Positions 17,858 to 27,203 are shown, numbered from the stretch's first letter. The stretch: DNA of 64,000 nucleotides from CANKHA01 sp963750965 (GCA_963750965.1 CAVVSK010000018.1:1-64000), one strand, 5' to 3'. Notes: generated by a model not told the origin, from the sequence alone. Numbers and translations are program-made.

Positions 17858-19359
17858 TGGACCTGATTTCAAATCTGGGCCTCGGCTTTTCAACCGCGCT
17901 TTCGCTGACGAATCTCCTGCACTGTTTCATCGGCGTGTTGCTGGGAACGCTGATCGGCGTCCTGCCGGGGCTTGGGCCGCTCGCGGCGATCGCGATGCTG
18001 CTGCCGGTGACTTTCGCGCTGCCGCCGGTGGAATCCCTCATCATGCTGGCGGGGATTTATTACGGCGCGCAGTACGGCGGTTCCACGACGGCCATCCTGG
18101 TCAATCTGCCCGGCGAGTCATCCTCGGTGATGACGGCGGTCGAGGGCCATCAGATGGCAAAGAAGGGACGTGCGGGTTCCGCGCTTGCCATCGCAGCCAT
18201 CGGCTCGTTTTTTGCCGGCACCATTGCGACGCTCGTCATCGCGATGTCGGCGCCGCTGCTTGCGCGCGTTGCGCTTAAATTTGCCTCCCCGGAATATTTC
18301 TCGTTGATGGTGCTGGGCCTGATTGCTTCAGTGGTGCTGGCCGTCGGTTCGCCCCTCAAGGCGCTCGGCATGGTCGTGCTCGGTCTGCTGCTCGGGCTCG
18401 CCGGCACCGACGTCATGTCCGGTTCTTCACGCTTCACCATGGGCATCCCGGAAATGTCCGATGGCATCAATTTCGTCGTCGTGGCGATGGGAATTTTTGG
18501 CCTCGGCGAAGTCATCCGCAATCTGGAGCAGACCCAGAGCGAGACCGTCAAAATCGCCAAGGTAGGCAGCCTGTGGCCCACGCGCGAGGAATTCCGCCGT
18601 TCGCGTATGCCGATCCTGCGCGGCACGGCGCTCGGCTCGTTCCTGGGACTTTTGCCGGGCGGCGGCGCGCTGCTTGCCGCCTTTGCTTCCTATGCGATGG
18701 AAAAGAAGATCTCGCGCCGGCCGGAGGAATTCGGTCACGGCGCGATCGAAGGTGTCGCGGGGCCGGAGAGTGCGAACAACGCGGGCGCGCAAACCTCCTT
18801 TATTCCGATGCTGACGCTTGGCATTCCTTCCAACCCGATCATGGGGCTGATGATCGGTGCGATGATCATCCAGGGCATTCAGCCCGGGCCTGCCGTGATG
18901 ACGGAGCAGCCTGCGTTGTTCTGGGGCCTGATCGCGTCGATGTGGATCGGCAATGTTTTCCTGATCATCCTCAATCTGCCGCTGATCGGCATCTGGATTT
19001 ATTTTCTCAAGGTGCCGTACGCATATCTGTTCCCGGCCATCCTTGTTTTCTGCGGCATCGGCGTATTTACGCTGTCGAATGCGCAATTCGATGTCTACAC
19101 GATGGCTTTCTTCGGTGCGCTTGGCTACGTGTTTCTCAAGCTGGGATGCGAGCCCGCGCCCTTGCTGCTGGGCTTTATTCTCGGGCCGCTGATGGAAGAG
19201 AATCTGCGCCGCGCGATGCAGATATCCGGCGGCGACGCGTTCGTCTTCTTTCAGCGGCCGATCAGCGCCACGATCCTCGTGCTCTCGCTCGCCATGCTGG
19301 CATCGGTGCTGTTGCCAGCGGTACGCCGGACCCGGGAGGTCGCGTTTCAGGAAGATTGA
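17857..19359 (+). CDS. tctA: Tripartite tricarboxylate transporter, large permease (TctA)
   Basis: This 500-aa polytopic permease shares its motifs with the TctA at 11.5-13.0 kb: 'YYGAQYGGSTTAILVNLPG', 'GLLPGGGALLAAFASYAMEK' and 'GVAGPESANNAGAQ'. It forms the import channel with TctB, coupled by a one-base overlap. The Bug-type binding protein is encoded 182 bases downstream, followed by an amidohydrolase and an aldolase that probably metabolise the substrate. Confidence 0.93.
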   Translation: MDLISNLGLGFSTALSLTNLLHCFIGVLLGTLIGVLPGLGPLAAIAMLLPVTFALPPVESLIMLAGIYYGAQYGGSTTAILVNLPGESSSVMTAVEGHQMAKKGRAGSALAIAAIGSFFAGTIATLVIAMSAPLLARVALKFASPEYFSLMVLGLIASVVLAVGSPLKALGMVVLGLLLGLAGTDVMSGSSRFTMGIPEMSDGINFVVVAMGIFGLGEVIRNLEQTQSETVKIAKVGSLWPTREEFRRSRMPILRGTALGSFLGLLPGGGALLAAFASYAMEKKISRRPEEFGHGAIEGVAGPESANNAGAQTSFIPMLTLGIPSNPIMGLMIGAMIIQGIQPGPAVMTEQPALFWGLIASMWIGNVFLIILNLPLIGIWIYFLKVPYAYLFPAILVFCGIGVFTLSNAQFDVYTMAFFGALGYVFLKLGCEPAPLLLGFILGPLMEENLRRAMQISGGDAFVFFQRPISATILVLSLAMLASVLLPAVRRTREVAFQED

Positions 19360-19541
19360 AGGCTATTCGCTCCGCTATGCGGCGTACCGAAATGCCGGCC
19401 GGCATGGACGGCCCGCCAGGTCCATACGACCATTTTCCAAAAAGAAAACCGGATTGGCCCGAAGGTTTTCCAGGTGGTTTCGGATCGGCCGACCTATAAT
19501 CAGCGCACCCGGGCGTCTAGACCCGGGGCGGGAGGTAAAGC

Positions 19542-20519
19542 ATGCGAAAAGTCTTGTCCGCCTTGGCGGGTGTAATGATCGCCGCTACCGCGGCGATGTC
19601 CGCGGCAACCGCGCAGTCCTCGTATCCGAATAAGCCCGTTACCCTGGTGGTGGCCTTCACGCCGGGTGGTCCCAGCGACGTGTTGTCGCGGATCCTCGGG
19701 AAGAAGATGTCCGAGATCCTCGGGCAGACCTTCATCATCGACAACCGGCCGGGCGCCGGCGGCAATGTGGCCGCGGAGTTTGTCGCGAAGTCGGCGCCGG
19801 ACGGCTACACGCTGCTGATGGGCAACAACAGCATCCTGTCGACCAACGCGGCGCTCTACGCCAACATCAAATTCGACGCGATCAAGGATTTTGCGCCGAT
19901 CAGCCTGGTCGGCTCGCAAGCGAATATTCTCGTCGTCAACCCGAAGGTTCCTGCCAACTCGATGGCGGAGCTGATCGCGCTGGCGAAGTCCAAGCCGGGC
20001 AAGCTTCGCTACGCTTCTTCCGGCTATGGAGCGGCCGCACATCTTTCCGGCGAGCTGTTCAAGACCGAGGCCAAGGTCGACATCGACCACATTCCATATA
20101 AAGGCGCAGCGCCGGCGCTGCAGGACGTGATCGCGGGCGAGGTGGAGGTCATGTTCGCGACCTCCGCATCGGTGGCGGCCCATATCAAGGCCAAGACAGT
20201 GCGGGCGCTGGCGGTGACGACACTGAAGCGCATTGACGTCTTCCCCGAACTGGCAACCATTGATGAGCTGGGCATCAAGGGATTTGATGCGACGACGTGG
20301 CATGGCCTGGTTGCGCCTGCGGGAACCGACAAAGCCATCATCGAAAAACTGCATAAGACAGCGGTCGAGGCGATGAACGATCCGGCGACCCGGAAACAGC
20401 TGGTCGATCTCGGCGTCGAGATGGTGGGCAGCAATCCCGCGGAATTTGCCGCCTATATCAAATCTGAAACGCCGAAGTGGACGGCCATCGTCAAGGCTTC
20501 AGGCGCGAAGCTTGAGTGA
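19542..20519 (+). CDS. TTT periplasmic binding protein (Bug/TctC family)
   Basis: This is a 325-aa secreted binding protein. The signal peptide ends at 'SAATAQ', and the mature N-terminus is 'SSYPNKPVTLVVAFTPGG', then 'NRPGAGGNVAAEFVAKSAPD'. It delivers a carboxylate to the TctAB permease encoded just upstream. Its stop TGA is directly followed by the ATG of the amidohydrolase, so the two are tightly linked. Ligand unknown; the neighbouring hydrolase suggests an aromatic-derived or lactone-type acid. Confidence 0.92.
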   Translation: MRKVLSALAGVMIAATAAMSAATAQSSYPNKPVTLVVAFTPGGPSDVLSRILGKKMSEILGQTFIIDNRPGAGGNVAAEFVAKSAPDGYTLLMGNNSILSTNAALYANIKFDAIKDFAPISLVGSQANILVVNPKVPANSMAELIALAKSKPGKLRYASSGYGAAAHLSGELFKTEAKVDIDHIPYKGAAPALQDVIAGEVEVMFATSASVAAHIKAKTVRALAVTTLKRIDVFPELATIDELGIKGFDATTWHGLVAPAGTDKAIIEKLHKTAVEAMNDPATRKQLVDLGVEMVGSNPAEFAAYIKSETPKWTAIVKASGAKLE

Positions 20520-21437
20520 ATGGTGATGCGTCCGCATGATCTGCCGTGTCCCGCTCCCGACCGAACCCCTCGCAAGCCCCGCACGGTTTTTCCGGTAGGG
20601 GCTTGCGACACCCACGCGCATATCTGCGGGCCGGCGGCCAGGTTCCCTTATGCGGAAGAACGCATCTACACGCCTCCCGATGCGACGTCTGACGACTATC
20701 TCGCCCTGCTGACGGCGCTGGGCGTGGAGCGCGCGGTTCTTATCCAGCCGAGCGTGTACGGCACCGACAACCGGGCACTGCTGGATGTATTGTCGCGGGT
20801 GCCGAGCGGGCTGCGCGGCATCGCGGTGGTGGACGCCGACATCGACACGGCGACGGTCAAGGCTTTGAACGATGCGGGGATCCGCGGCGTCCGCCTCAAC
20901 GTGGTCGACCACAACGGACCTCGAAACGTCATTCCCGAAGAACAGGTCCGGAAGCTGGCGAACATGATCGCCCCGTTCGGTTGGCACATCGAATTCCTGA
21001 TCAATACCGATGAAGCGCCGGGCTTCGCCACGGCGATCGACGGCCTTGCTGTCGACGTGGTTGTCGGCCACCTCGGATACCCCAAAAGCGGCGCGGCCGC
21101 GTGGCTGCAAGCGTCGGCGCTCGAGGATTTCCTCAGGCTGTTCGAGCGCGGGCGTTGCTGGGTCAAGCTCACGGGGCCTTACCGGATCTCTTCCGCGCCC
21201 GACCTGCCATATTCCGACGTGGCGCCGCTGGCGCGGCGGCTCGCATCCGTCAACCCGGACCGGCTGATCTGGGGCACGGACTGGCCGCATGTCATGATGA
21301 AGAAACCGATGCCTAACGACGGCGACCTGAGCGACCTGATCGCTGACTGGTTGCCGGATGCGGGTCTTCGCCGGCAGGTTTTGGTCGACAATCCCGCCGA
21401 ACTCTATGGTTTTGCCGAAAGCGAACGCCTGGGCTGA
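20520..21437 (+). CDS. Amidohydrolase family protein (2-pyrone-4,6-dicarboxylate hydrolase-like)
   Basis: This is a 305-aa metal-dependent hydrolase of the TIM-barrel amidohydrolase-2 group. The first metal site 'GACDTHAHICGP' is near residue 28, and the late catalytic aspartate is in 'LIWGTDWPHV'. The length and the N-terminal 'ACDTHAHICGPAARFPY' resemble LigI-type lactonases that open 2-pyrone-4,6-dicarboxylate in protocatechuate 4,5-cleavage, but related enzymes act on other lactones. It is adjacent to the binding-protein gene with no gap, which supports a role in the first step after uptake. Confidence 0.85.
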   Translation: MVMRPHDLPCPAPDRTPRKPRTVFPVGACDTHAHICGPAARFPYAEERIYTPPDATSDDYLALLTALGVERAVLIQPSVYGTDNRALLDVLSRVPSGLRGIAVVDADIDTATVKALNDAGIRGVRLNVVDHNGPRNVIPEEQVRKLANMIAPFGWHIEFLINTDEAPGFATAIDGLAVDVVVGHLGYPKSGAAAWLQASALEDFLRLFERGRCWVKLTGPYRISSAPDLPYSDVAPLARRLASVNPDRLIWGTDWPHVMMKKPMPNDGDLSDLIADWLPDAGLRRQVLVDNPAELYGFAESERLG

Positions 21438-21488
21438 GTTCACGCGTGGACGACGGCCTGATCACCAGCATTCAAGTGGATTGAACCA

Positions 21489-22418
21489 ATGCCCCTCGAC
21501 GCCAACACCTCCGGCCTTTTTCCGATCGCGCCAACGCCTTTCCATCCCGATGGCCGTCTGGATGAAAAATCCATCGACACGCTGGTCGAGCGTTATCTTG
21601 CGGCCGGCGCGAATGGCGTGACCGTGCTCGGGATCATGGGCGAGGCGCCGAAGCTGGAACCGGATGAATCGCTGCAGATCGCTGCCCGTTTTATCGATCG
21701 TATGGGCAAGCTGCCGGTGATCATCGGGGTGTCGGCGCCCGGTTTCGCAGCCATGCGTTCGCTGGCGCGTTCAGTCATGGATCAGGGCGCGGCAGGGGTG
21801 ATGATCGCGCCACAGCCAGCGCTCCGCACCGATGATCAGATCACCGGCTATTACCGGCAGGCCGTGGAAGCCATCGGCACGGACATTCCCTTTGTCATTC
21901 AGGACTATCCGCTGACGCTGACGGTCCAGATGACGCCGAAAGTGATCCGGCAGATCATCATGGAAAATCCGTCCTGCGTGATGCTGAAGCACAAGGATTG
22001 GCCCGGGCTGGAAAAAATATCGGCGCTCCGCGGTTCCCAGAAGGACGGCTCGCTGCGTCCGATCTCAATTCTCACCGGCAACGGTGCGTTGTTCCTGGAT
22101 TTCGAAATGGAGCGCGGTGCCGACGGCGCCATGACGGGCTATGCTTTCCCGGAGATGCTGGCTGACGTGGTTAGGCTTCAGAAGGCAGGCAAGCGGGATG
22201 AGGCCCACGACCTGTTTGATGCCCATCTTCCTCTGGTCCGTTACGAGCAACAGCAGGGAGTTGGACTCGCGGTCAGAAAATATGTGTTGATGCGCCGCGG
22301 GTTCATCGCTTCCGACACTCAGCGCAAGCCCGCTGCCGCACTCTCTGCCGCGGCGCGGGCCGAAGTGGACTATTTGCTGGCACGGCTTGCCCGTCATGAC
22401 GCACGAGTAAGACTCTAA
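21489..22418 (+). CDS. Dihydrodipicolinate synthase-family aldolase/lyase
   Basis: This is a 309-aa class I aldolase of the DapA superfamily. The Schiff-base lysine is K167 in 'VMLKHKDWPG' and the catalytic tyrosine is Y140 in 'IQDYPLT'. 'GIMGEAPKL' takes the place of the usual GTTGE loop, so it is probably not a true DapA. Such proteins in catabolic clusters cleave or hydrate 2-oxo acids. It is the third gene after tctA and likely produces central metabolites from the imported compound together with the upstream amidohydrolase. Confidence 0.85.
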   Translation: MPLDANTSGLFPIAPTPFHPDGRLDEKSIDTLVERYLAAGANGVTVLGIMGEAPKLEPDESLQIAARFIDRMGKLPVIIGVSAPGFAAMRSLARSVMDQGAAGVMIAPQPALRTDDQITGYYRQAVEAIGTDIPFVIQDYPLTLTVQMTPKVIRQIIMENPSCVMLKHKDWPGLEKISALRGSQKDGSLRPISILTGNGALFLDFEMERGADGAMTGYAFPEMLADVVRLQKAGKRDEAHDLFDAHLPLVRYEQQQGVGLAVRKYVLMRRGFIASDTQRKPAAALSAAARAEVDYLLARLARHDARVRL

Positions 22419-22540
22419 ACTGCACGGCCTTCGCATTTCTTCAACGCCAAAGAAGCTGAGCACACTCAGCCAACGATTTACGGCATTGCCAATGTAATCC
22501 GTCATGTGACGGACAACGAAACAATATCAGGGGAAACGCC

Positions 22541-23305
22541 ATGAGATTAATAGCTTGGACGGCTGCCCTAGCAGTCTGTTCCGTTACACTTCCGCATACG
22601 GTTGCGCAGAGTGCGGATATCAAGATCATTCTTGCCGGCGGTTTGGGGCCCGTCGTCACGGCGGTGAAGCCGGCTTTCGAGAAGGAGAGCGGACACAAGC
22701 TCGATATCACTTTCGTCTCGGGGCCGGTGGTCAAGCGCGAGGTCGAAGGCGGCCGGGCTTTTGACATTGCGATTTCACAACCCGAGATCATCGATGAGTT
22801 GATTCAGGGGGGCAAGGTTGTCGCCGGCTCGCGCACCGATATTGCTCGCACCGGCATCGGCCTGTCGGTGAAATCAGGCGCGCCGAAGCCGGATATCAGT
22901 TCCGTCGATGCCTTCAAGAAGACGCTGACAAGCGTGAAAAGCATCGCGCACTCGAAGGAAGGCGCCAGCGGCGCCTATTTCATGAAGCTGCTCGAGCGTC
23001 TTCAGCTCATGAGCACCGTGCAGTCCAAGTTGATTGGCGCGCCCGCCGGCGCCGGCGGGCTGGTATCGCCGGTCTTGAAGGGCGAAGCGGAAGTGGTGGT
23101 CGGCACGGCATCGGCGATCATGGAGCCGGGCATCGATTTTGTCGCTCTCATCCCGGATGAGTTGCAAAACTGGTCGGTATTCAGCGCGGGTTACTCGGCA
23201 GCCTCCGCCGAACCGAAGGCGGCAAAGGAATTTGTTGCCTATCTGAAGAGCGCCAAATCCCTGCCGGCCATCAAGGAAAAGGCGATGCAGCCAGTCATGC
23301 CATAG
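22541..23305 (+). CDS. Second ModA-like periplasmic binding protein
   Basis: This 254-aa secreted protein is related to the gene at 16.6 kb. The signal peptide ends at 'TVAQSA', the mature start is 'DIKIILAGGLGPVVTAV', and it has 'GSRTDIARTGIGLSVKSG' in place of the other's 'VGKVGVGITVR'. No ABC permease or ATPase accompanies it. Having a member of this family at both ends of one TTT-catabolic cluster suggests paralogues with different ligands or a sensory use. A terminator follows at 23424. Confidence 0.8.
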   Translation: MRLIAWTAALAVCSVTLPHTVAQSADIKIILAGGLGPVVTAVKPAFEKESGHKLDITFVSGPVVKREVEGGRAFDIAISQPEIIDELIQGGKVVAGSRTDIARTGIGLSVKSGAPKPDISSVDAFKKTLTSVKSIAHSKEGASGAYFMKLLERLQLMSTVQSKLIGAPAGAGGLVSPVLKGEAEVVVGTASAIMEPGIDFVALIPDELQNWSVFSAGYSAASAEPKAAKEFVAYLKSAKSLPAIKEKAMQPVMP

Positions 23306-23423
23306 AGTTGTACGCGAAAGAACAATGCGGGGGCCGAAGTGATCTGACGTGGGGTCCAATTGTGGATGTAGGGCGACTAGCCCTCGCCCCCGCCATCCTC
23401 GCAGTAATATGAGGTGAAAAGAC

Positions 23424-23452
23424 AAGCCCCGGTGGCGGAGCACCGGGGCTTC
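23424..23452 (+). terminator. Terminator closing the TTT cluster
   Basis: A perfect 11-bp stem AAGCCCCGGTG/CACCGGGGCTT with a loop of GCGGAG is followed by CATCGTT, so the T-run is poor. It lies about 120 bases after the last gene of the rightward cluster. Confidence 0.8.
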
Positions 23453-23499
23453 ATCGTTGCCTAATCTGCCGGCCCCTAAAGTGGCGAACAAACCTGAAA

Positions 23500-23563
23500 A
23501 CTACCGACATGCGACCCGATAAAAAAATCTGTTTCCTACCGAATTGCGAACTTGCGATAAAAA
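23500..23563. repeat. 37-bp palindromic repeat, two units, at left edge of accessory region
   Basis: Two units begin near 23501 (degenerate, 'CTACCGACATGCGACCCGAT') and 23536 ('CTACCGAATTGCGAACTTGC' then GATAAAA). The same array type stands at the same distance from the matching direct repeat near 51.2 kb. Confidence 0.75.
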
Positions 23564-23591
23564 CGTGCATTGGAAAGTCAGGCGGTCAGGC

Positions 23592-23810
23592 TCTCGCCTG
23601 GAGCAGTTGGTCTGTGCCCGGCCCTAAATCGTCCTAGCCAAATGCACGTGGCCGAACGGGGGGCATGCGGCCTTTAGTAGACTTCGGTCAGTAGATTTTC
23701 CACAGACCCGGCGTTGCAAATTCAAGCAAATGCCCGTCGGGATCGCGGAAATAAATACTGCGTCCGCCGCGCGGCCATATGGTTCGACCTTCGATGTAGG
23801 ATATTGCAGG
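23592..23810. repeat. Left copy of a 219-bp direct repeat (possible attL-like boundary)
   Basis: From 'TCTCGCCTGGAGCAG' to 'ATATTGCAGG' this matches 51221-51438 on the same strand with about a dozen differences by eye. It contains the last 40 or so codons of a VOC-family gene and its downstream flank. The match stops at 23810, only 38 bases before the MBL gene. The two copies bracket the whole accessory region. Confidence 0.85.
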
Positions 23811-23835
23811 TAATCCAACTCCAACCGATTCGCCG
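23688..23835 (-). pseudogene. 3' stub of a VOC/glyoxalase-family gene
   Basis: Reading leftward, this fragment encodes the C-terminal part of the VOC protein present intact at 51317-51748: 'WPRGGRSIYFRDPDGHLLEF' followed by 'TPGLWKIY' and the same stop. The upstream two-thirds of the gene are missing; similarity becomes poor beyond 23810. It appears to be the displaced 3' end left by an insertion, or a segmental duplication. Confidence 0.8.
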
Positions 23836-23847
23836 TGCCGCCGTCCG

Positions 23848-25197
23848 TCAAATCTCCAGCACGAGCGGATTGGCCTTCAGCGTTTTCACTTTGAGCTGGC
23901 CCCTGCTGCTGGCCTTCGCGTCCGCCAGCGCCTCTTCGACTAGCGAGAAATGCTTGAGCGATTTCTCCAGCTCCTTAGTCGACTTGCCGGCCTCTTCCTT
24001 GGCCTCGATCTGCTTCTTAAGATATTGGCTGGAGCAGTTGAGCCACACTGTGAACGTCTGGTCTGCTTCGGGGTTGGGAGAGATATCGTTGTGATCGCCG
24101 AGGCGGGACTTCAAGAGTACCTCTATGATCCGCAGGTCGGGATTCTCGTGCTCGCCATTGGCGCAGAAGACGTAGTGGTCGGCGGTGATGCGCTTAACAA
24201 AATCCCGATCCAGATTGTGCTCCGAGCCGTGATGTTGGATCTTGAGCAGGTCGACATGAAGCCCGTGGCCGTCCGGGAGAAGGCCGTGATGCTTCAGCCC
24301 GGCCAGAATGTCCTCATGGTGGCCGTCGCCGGTCATAATCGCGCGCGCAACACCACCACTAGGCTTTGATTCCTCCAAGAGCAGCATGAGCGAGGCGAGG
24401 TTCGGCTCCGTGACATTCGAGCGTCGGCCGATCTCGTCGTCGATCGAAAGGCCGAGCATCCCCACGGGAAGGCCCGCGCGATTTTTTTCCAGCCACTCTT
24501 TCAGGCTTCTCACCGCATTAGCGTTCTTCACGTCCTTGAGCCATGCGTTCCAAAAGTCCCGGAGTATCTCCAGGTCCTTCTCGAATGGCCCGATGACGCG
24601 GATTGACAGCTTGCTTCCTGGTTTGAGCTTAATGGCGCTGTTGTCACGCACCATGGCAAGCAGGTGGTTGAACTCGCCGTTCAAGGGGATATCGAGCTGA
24701 TCGGCTGCGATGCGCCGTGATACCTTGATCGCCTCCGGGATGGAGTTGGCGATGTTGCTGTAGGCGGCCGCGAGCTTGATTGCAGCGGGATTGCCTGAAC
24801 TCAATAGAGAGTTGGCTCGCGACGCCAGCATGGTGCCGATCTCGCCGGCATTCTGCGGAACCAGTGCCTTGAAGGAATTGTGCCAGATGCGCTTGACGGC
24901 CGGCGGCTCGTCGAACTTCGGCTTGGTCGAAGGTCGGTTGTTGGCGACCTTCGACTTGTGGACGCGCCACTGAACCATGTCTTCGAGGAGCTGCAAAACG
25001 CCGGCGATGTGATCCTGGTCGACGTGCGAGACATACACGAGATCGAGCTCGCGACCGGCCGCGGCGAAGCGTCCGAGGAAGGGCCGTACCTCGGCCACGT
25101 AGGAGCCGGGCATGCCGCCATCCGCCAGGATCGCGACGTCGCCGGATTCGATCAGCAAGCAATCTCCTTTCTCCGAGGGCAGCAACGTGATCTTCAT
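23848..25197 (-). CDS. MBL-fold metallo-hydrolase (ComEC/Rec2-like), coupled to protease
   Basis: This is a 449-aa soluble protein of the metallo-beta-lactamase fold. The metal site 'VSHVDQDHIAGVLQ' (H58, D60, D62, H63) and the later 'IQHHGSEHN' resemble the hydrolase domain of ComEC/Rec2 competence proteins, but the channel part is absent. Such stand-alone proteins may cut nucleic acids or other phosphodiesters. Large insertions between motifs (residues about 80-300) are not recognisable. The start ATG overlaps the stop of the upstream protease gene (ATGA), so both are made together. It is the last gene of the leftward accessory group. Target unknown. Confidence 0.85.
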   Translation of the reverse strand: MKITLLPSEKGDCLLIESGDVAILADGGMPGSYVAEVRPFLGRFAAAGRELDLVYVSHVDQDHIAGVLQLLEDMVQWRVHKSKVANNRPSTKPKFDEPPAVKRIWHNSFKALVPQNAGEIGTMLASRANSLLSSGNPAAIKLAAAYSNIANSIPEAIKVSRRIAADQLDIPLNGEFNHLLAMVRDNSAIKLKPGSKLSIRVIGPFEKDLEILRDFWNAWLKDVKNANAVRSLKEWLEKNRAGLPVGMLGLSIDDEIGRRSNVTEPNLASLMLLLEESKPSGGVARAIMTGDGHHEDILAGLKHHGLLPDGHGLHVDLLKIQHHGSEHNLDRDFVKRITADHYVFCANGEHENPDLRIIEVLLKSRLGDHNDISPNPEADQTFTVWLNCSSQYLKKQIEAKEEAGKSTKELEKSLKHFSLVEEALADAKASSRGQLKVKTLKANPLVLEI

Positions 25198-27203
25198 GAC
25201 ACGCGCCCCTTGAAACGCTCCTTGGCGTCGAGCCGGGCCGTGACGTGTGCCGCCTCCCTAAGGCACGCCTCCGGCGTGATCACCCCGAAGCCGCAATCGT
25301 TCACCCATTCGAAGGTGCCCCCCGGCAACGGTTGCGCGGTCGCTTTCAGGATGCCGAGAATTTGGGCTGCCGTGAGGGTCTTTTCGACTGCGAGCATCAA
25401 TCCGATCACGCCCGCCACATAGGGGCTCGCCATGCTGGTGCCGGTCATCGGGATCCATGGCTCGGCCGGATCGCCGAAACCGTTCGCGGCGACGATGTCG
25501 GTGCCGGGAGCTGCAATGTCGGGCTTGAAGCGTCCATCGCGGGTCGGCCCCTGGCTCGATGTGATATGCGCGCTGCGCCGCGCCTCGTCGAGATTCGCCA
25601 CCGAGACGACGCGCTGGCCACAGGCCAGCGCGCTCACCGAGGCGGCATCGACGTTCGATCGCGCCGAGAAGAACGAAGGCCAGTAATGTGCGCCGTCGCC
25701 GATATCGACGGGATCGTCGCGTTCGATCCAAGCGTGGAAGCGGCCGTCGCGGACTACCAGACCGTGCAGCCTCACCAGCCAGATTCCGGCCTTCACGCCG
25801 ACCACCACGTCGCCCATGAAGGGCGTCAGGTAGACCGCGATGTAGTTGGCGCCGTTCGCGGGATGATGCAGCTCGTTGTAAATGCTGAGCATGGTGCGAT
25901 CGGCGAGCTGGAAGTTCTCCAGAAATTCGCCGGGCGCGATCGGTCCGATCCATTGCCCGTCCGGGGGACGGATGCTGATCGCGAAGCGGTCCTGTGGCTC
26001 GTACCAAAGCTCCATCTCGTTTTCCGAGGCGTCCTTGAGACGGTCGCCAACCACTTCCCATTCGAGATCGTGATCGAGACCCTGCGCCGCAATGCGCGAG
26101 CCGGCGTGGATGCGGCCCAGCATGTATCCGAGATCGTCCGGAGCCTCGGGCCGCTCCTGGCCCGCATTACCGGCCGCGATGCAGATCGATCGGCCGGGCT
26201 CGGCCAGTAGGACATCGAGCCAGCGATCGACCGCGCTAGAGCCGTCGTGCGCATGTCCGTTGGTTCCGAGGCTTATATTGATCGAGATCGGCCGGCCGTC
26301 GGCAAGATCGAGCAGATAGATCACGGCATCTAGTAGCCGCGTCGAATCATAAAATGACGTCCGGCGCTCAAGGTCTTCGTCCGGAAGCGAGATTAAGACC
26401 GCGGCGATGTCGGACTTGCTGCAAACACCGCTTGCGCCGGCCGCAATGCTGGCCACATGCGTGCCGTGCGAGCCCACGACCATCTGCGACTGCGGCTCAA
26501 GATCATGCGGCGAGACATGCACCCGCCTGGCCTCGGTAACCGCCTGAGTCATGTCGGCTGACGTAATAACGCGGCCATAGTCGAACTCGTCCGGTCGCGT
26601 GCCTTCTTTCGCGCCCTGATCCCAGATGCTGACGAATCTCGAATTGCCGGCCTGGTCCAGGAAATCCGGATGGGCCCAATCGAATCCTTCGACGTCGATG
26701 AGGCCGATGATGACGCCGGCGCCATCGCCATGCTTCTTTCGTTCGTTGCCGACCACGCGGGCTGTTGGGCTGCTGGTTGTCGCGCTGCCTTTGAGCGGCC
26801 GCGGTGGCTTTAGGGTCTCCGCAGGCTCGATGATGACGATGTTGGCATCGCCGGCGAGGTTTTCGATCTCTTCAAGCCCGAGCCGCATCGAGGCTAGCCG
26901 GCCTTGGGCGCGGTCATGAGGTCCGAGCCTCACCGGTTCGGTCGACCTAACGAAAACATTCACTTCGACGTTCTCACGGCGGTCGGCGGTGTTCAGATCC
27001 TTGACCGCGGTCTTGCGTTTGGAAATCTCCCCGGGAGCAACCGCGGTACCGAGCCGCGGGGCTTGTGCCGCGAGGGCGGGAGTCACCTTGAGGCAACCCT
27101 GCACCTCGGCTTTGGCGGCGTTGACCCGCGCGTCGCTGTTGGCCAAGACCCGAAGCTTCGGATGCATGCGCCGTCGTGCAAGGGATTCATACCGGTCAGG
27201 CAT
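25194..27203 (-). CDS. Subtilisin-like serine protease (S8 family), no export signal
   Basis: This is a 669-aa protease with catalytic Asp170 in 'IGLIDVEGFDWAHPDF', His246 in 'VGSHGTHVASIAAG', the oxyanion Asn in 'IAAGNAGQ' and Ser590 in 'MTGTSMASPYVAGV'. The usual D-[ST]-G is D-V-E here, and about 190 residues with a non-family sequence separate Asn and Ser. I prefer ATG 27203 (GGGAGG site nine bases upstream) over a longer frame from 27308. No signal peptide is visible, so it should act inside the cell. It is coupled by ATGA overlap to the MBL hydrolase. Intracellular S8 proteases next to STAND proteins occur in bacterial conflict systems, so I infer an effector or processing role. Confidence 0.9.
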   Translation of the reverse strand: MPDRYESLARRRMHPKLRVLANSDARVNAAKAEVQGCLKVTPALAAQAPRLGTAVAPGEISKRKTAVKDLNTADRRENVEVNVFVRSTEPVRLGPHDRAQGRLASMRLGLEEIENLAGDANIVIIEPAETLKPPRPLKGSATTSSPTARVVGNERKKHGDGAGVIIGLIDVEGFDWAHPDFLDQAGNSRFVSIWDQGAKEGTRPDEFDYGRVITSADMTQAVTEARRVHVSPHDLEPQSQMVVGSHGTHVASIAAGASGVCSKSDIAAVLISLPDEDLERRTSFYDSTRLLDAVIYLLDLADGRPISINISLGTNGHAHDGSSAVDRWLDVLLAEPGRSICIAAGNAGQERPEAPDDLGYMLGRIHAGSRIAAQGLDHDLEWEVVGDRLKDASENEMELWYEPQDRFAISIRPPDGQWIGPIAPGEFLENFQLADRTMLSIYNELHHPANGANYIAVYLTPFMGDVVVGVKAGIWLVRLHGLVVRDGRFHAWIERDDPVDIGDGAHYWPSFFSARSNVDAASVSALACGQRVVSVANLDEARRSAHITSSQGPTRDGRFKPDIAAPGTDIVAANGFGDPAEPWIPMTGTSMASPYVAGVIGLMLAVEKTLTAAQILGILKATAQPLPGGTFEWVNDCGFGVITPEACLREAAHVTARLDAKERFKGRVS

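Noticed and set aside
18573..19499. 308-codon plus-strand frame inside tctA
   Set aside because: It is an out-of-frame reading of the permease gene with many arginines and no domain.
22541..23305. Molybdate ABC transporter
   Set aside because: Only binding-protein genes are present. There is no permease or ATPase gene, so a molybdate role is not supported.
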